Source: UMGS755 sp045652815 (lineage in GTDB: Bacteria; Bacillota; Clostridia; UBA1381; UBA9506). Taken from it: DNA of 15,228 nucleotides. Shown piece after piece: positions 13,788 to 15,228 of the stretch (positions within the stretch are counted from its first letter, which is position 1; each line of letters starts with the position of its first letter). The position numbers and the translations under genes are program-made. The notes beneath the pieces are model-generated. The model had not been told where the DNA came from. It did not search any database and saw nothing but the letters and a program-made list of their open reading frames with translations. The stretch lies in contig JAZOLH010000087.1 in the NCBI GenBank assembly GCA_045652815.1, positions 1-15,228 on the forward strand, in the 5' to 3' direction.

Positions 13788-14813
13788 TTGGGAAAAAAAG
13801 CAAGAAGTTTGTTAAAAATTGCATCCGTCTATTTTGGGGCGGTTTTAGGGGCAGGTTTTGCCTCGGGTCAGGAACTTTTGCAGTTCTTCGCAGTCTTTAA
13901 AAACCGCGGTATTATCGGGGTTTTGGTCTCTTCCATCCTGTTTTCTCTGCTGGGGAAAGAAATTTTATCAAAAAGTTTTTTTCTGAAGGAAAAAACCATG
14001 CAAAACTATCTGGAAACGGTTTTCAAAAAACCGTTAGCAGGTTTTTTGTCAACGGTGATGACATTTTTTCTGGCAGTCACCTTCTGCGTGATGCTTGCAG
14101 GCAGCGGTGCATTCTTTTATGAGCGGTTTTCTCTGCCCGTTTGGGTAGGCGTTTTGGCGATGGATGCCCTGTGCCTTTTGGTGTTTATGTTTAATTTAAA
14201 AGGGCTGTCTGCTTTAAGCGTTGCGGTAACGCCGCTGATGTTTTTTGGCATCATTTATGTTTGCCTTTTCGCCTTGTTTAACGAAAGCCGTGCGGCGTTT
14301 TTGCCTGCAGTGAATCCCGAGGGACTGTTTTTGCCCTACGCCTTTTTCTATGTGGGGTATAATATGCTCACCGCAGGGGCGGTGCTTGTGCCCACATCGG
14401 CGCTGGCAGAACATGAAAAAACCGCCGGTCGGGGCGGTGTGTTGGGCGGCATTATGCTGGGATGCACCGCACTTTTGTGCGTGCTGGCGCTATCGGGCAA
14501 CGAATCCTTATGGTCAAGCCCCCTGCCTATGCTTCTGCTTTCGGCAGAGGCAGGCGCATTGGCGCAGATTCTCTATTCGGCTGTGTTGTTTTGCGCTATG
14601 CTGACAACAGCGGTGAGCACGGGGTTTTCCCTGCTTTCCGAAATGTCCCGCAGAGGCGGAGAAAAACGGGCGGCGGTTTTCATCTGTCTGGCGGCTCTGC
14701 CCCTGTCTTTTGTGCCCTTTTCTCTTTTGGTGCAGTACCTGTACCCCGCCTTTGGCGTTTTGGGGGTTATTTTGGTGGCGGGCATTCTGTGGCATTGGTA
14801 TAAACAGCGCTAA
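13788..14813 (+). CDS. YkvI-family membrane protein (putative transporter)
   Basis: 341 residues with about ten hydrophobic helices in all. The N-terminal segment ASVYFGAVLGAGFASGQELLQFF (first helix, about 12-34) is the signature of the YkvI family, related to the APC/LeuT-like transporters through an unwound first helix; substrate unknown. Further membrane segments follow at roughly 40-58, 84-106, 117-135, 143-163, 183-203, 218-236, 252-277, 292-310 and 315-336, and the protein ends in a basic tail (WYKQR). The start is a TTG at 13788: GTGAGG lies seven bases upstream, whereas the ATG at 13781 is in another frame and directly abuts that ribosome site. Single gene, divergent from the HisD-like operon, and followed by the tRNA-Pro unit. 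No convincing promoter was found in front of it. Positions of helices are estimates by eye. Confidence 0.85.
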   Translation: MGKKARSLLKIASVYFGAVLGAGFASGQELLQFFAVFKNRGIIGVLVSSILFSLLGKEILSKSFFLKEKTMQNYLETVFKKPLAGFLSTVMTFFLAVTFCVMLAGSGAFFYERFSLPVWVGVLAMDALCLLVFMFNLKGLSALSVAVTPLMFFGIIYVCLFALFNESRAAFLPAVNPEGLFLPYAFFYVGYNMLTAGAVLVPTSALAEHEKTAGRGGVLGGIMLGCTALLCVLALSGNESLWSSPLPMLLLSAEAGALAQILYSAVLFCAMLTTAVSTGFSLLSEMSRRGGEKRAAVFICLAALPLSFVPFSLLVQYLYPAFGVLGVILVAGILWHWYKQR

Positions 14814-14847
14814 AACCATAATTTTTGCAAAAAAGCGGCGTTTTTAC

Positions 14848-14876
14848 TTGACAAAACGCCGCCAAAAAGGTAAGAT
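14848..14876 (+). promoter_or_regulatory. Promoter of the tRNA-Pro gene
   Basis: Perfect TTGACA (14848-14853), 17-base spacer, TAAGAT (14871-14876); start expected near 14883, about eight bases before the mature tRNA 5' end. The spacer and upstream sequence contain GGCGTTTT/AAAACGCC arms (14837-14844 with 14853-14860) that overlap the -35 and may serve as terminator of the preceding gene. Confidence 0.85.
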
Positions 14877-14890
14877 ATATAGGTACATTT

Positions 14891-14965
14891 CGGGATGTAG
14901 GGTAACGGTTACCCCCCAGTTTTGGGAACTGGTCCACGCAGGTTCGCCCCCTGCCATCCCGACCA
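14891..14965 (+). tRNA. tRNA-Pro(UGG), structurally unusual
   Basis: 75 nucleotides that fold as a complete cloverleaf with CCA encoded: acceptor CGGGATG/CATCCCG, D stem GGGT/ACCC, anticodon stem CCAGT/ACTGG, anticodon loop TTTGGGA with anticodon TGG, T stem GCAGG/CCTGC, discriminator A. C1-G72, G35, G36 and A73, the bacterial prolyl-tRNA synthetase identity elements, are present. Odd points: the T loop is TTCGCCC, so the nearly invariant A58 is C; the D loop is a short seven bases (AACGGTT) with T at position 21 instead of A; the variable loop TCCAC lacks the usual G46. All stems are perfect, so the gene is not simply decayed. Own promoter and terminator. Confidence 0.82.
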
Positions 14966-15005
14966 AATAAAAGTGCGGACCTTTAGGTCCGCACTTTTAT
15001 TTTAT
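14966..15005 (+). terminator. Terminator of tRNA-Pro
   Basis: Stem AAAAGTGCGGACC (14969-14981, pairing extends outward), loop TTTA, GGTCCGCACTTTT (14986-14998), followed by a T-rich tail. The hairpin begins within a few bases of the encoded CCA. Confidence 0.93.
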
Positions 15006-15017
15006 TTGTGGTGTCCT

Positions 15018-15165
15018 TAGGAATGAGATCGCCGCAGGCGTTCGTTGAGACAGCCAAAGCGTGAAGCGGTTTGGACTGTCGTGTCTCGAGCACGCGCAAG
15101 CTATCGGGCACCGCCGAGAGCGGTCGATAGCTAAGTGTGCGCAGAGTCTCCTGTCATCCCGACCA
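15018..15165 (+). ncRNA. Possible structured RNA or repeat element ending in a tRNA-Pro-like 3' end
   Basis: No open frame fits. Several stems can be drawn: closing GGAATGA (15020-15026) with TCATCCC (15154-15160), one mismatch; CGCC-GCA-GGCG (15030-15040); GACAGCCAAA (15049-15058) with TTTGGaCTGTC (15070-15080); GCGCA (15094-15098) with TGCGC (15138-15142); and AGCTATCG (15099-15106) with CGATAGCT (15125-15132), which encloses ACCGC/GCGGT. The 3' end CATCCCGACCA is that of the tRNA-Pro upstream. No promoter of its own is evident, but a terminator follows. I do not recognise an RNA family. It could equally be a mobile palindromic repeat. Confidence 0.4.
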
Positions 15166-15201
15166 AAAAGAGAGCCATCCGTTTGGATGGTTCTCTTTTT
15201 T
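15166..15201 (+). terminator. Terminator after the structured element
   Basis: Stem AAAAGAGAGCCATCC (15166-15180), loop GTTT, GGATGGTTCTCTTTT (15185-15199), one G-T wobble, then T-run. It starts directly after the CCA-like end. The remaining 27 bases of the window show nothing. Confidence 0.9.
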
Positions 15202-15228
15202 ACTGTAATGTAGGATTTTAAAGTTTGT

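Larger units (their letters stand above)
14950..15167 (+). repeat. Direct repeat of the tRNA-Pro 3' end, 200 bases apart
   Basis: CCTGCCATCCCGACCAAA at 14950-14967 and CCTGTCATCCCGACCAAA at 15150-15167 differ at one of 18 positions and are offset by exactly 200 bases. The repeat covers the tRNA acceptor 3' strand, discriminator and CCA, the type of site used by tRNA-targeting integrases. Confidence 0.7.

Overview
The window reads as chromosomal DNA from a low-to-middle GC Bacillota bacterium, most likely an anaerobic gut member of class Clostridia. The basis is a perfect CIRCE operator before groESL, strong AGGAGG ribosome sites with ATG, GTG and TTG starts, housekeeping-type promoters, a YkvI-family membrane protein, a biotin-dependent sodium pump operon, and intergenic palindromic repeats of a kind I associate with gut Firmicutes. 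No species can be named from the sequence alone.

Layout. Positions 1-819 (minus) hold the N-terminal two thirds of the GTPase HflX, running off the left edge. A symmetric composite palindrome (852-989) separates it from a YhiN/HI0933-type flavoprotein (about 998-2257, minus), whose promoter allows only a very short leader. Divergent to it, groES-groEL (2504-4434, plus) lie under a CIRCE site and end at a clear terminator. A 290-base patch of several palindromic repeat families follows (4560-4803).

From 9800 down to 4854 a five-gene minus-strand operon encodes an acyl-CoA carboxyltransferase (MmdA type), a small membrane anchor (OadG/delta), a biotin carrier, the sodium-translocating beta subunit and an OadA/5S-type carboxyltransferase. 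It has its own promoter (9918-9946) and terminator (4813-4842). Having both carboxyltransferase types with one biotin carrier and one membrane pump suggests that carboxyl groups can pass between an acyl-CoA and pyruvate/oxaloacetate, or be lost as CO2 with sodium export.

From 13355 down to 10145, a promoter drives a histidinol-dehydrogenase-like gene, an imidazoleglycerol-phosphate-dehydratase-like gene, a HAD hydrolase and perhaps a small DUF1858 protein. The HisD and HisB homologues both have substitutions at metal or substrate positions, and no other histidine gene is present. This operon is the best candidate here for an undescribed pathway: phosphorylated substrate dehydration, dephosphorylation, then NAD-dependent alcohol oxidation.

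The divergent gap 13356-13787 carries five DnaA-box-like 9-mers within 93 bases. To its right lies a YkvI-family membrane protein (13788-14813, plus), then a promoter-tRNA-terminator unit for a structurally odd tRNA-Pro(UGG) (14891-14965). Exactly 200 bases after the tRNA 3' end, an almost identical 18-base copy of that end closes a highly folded non-coding segment (15018-15165) followed by another terminator. The last 27 bases show nothing.
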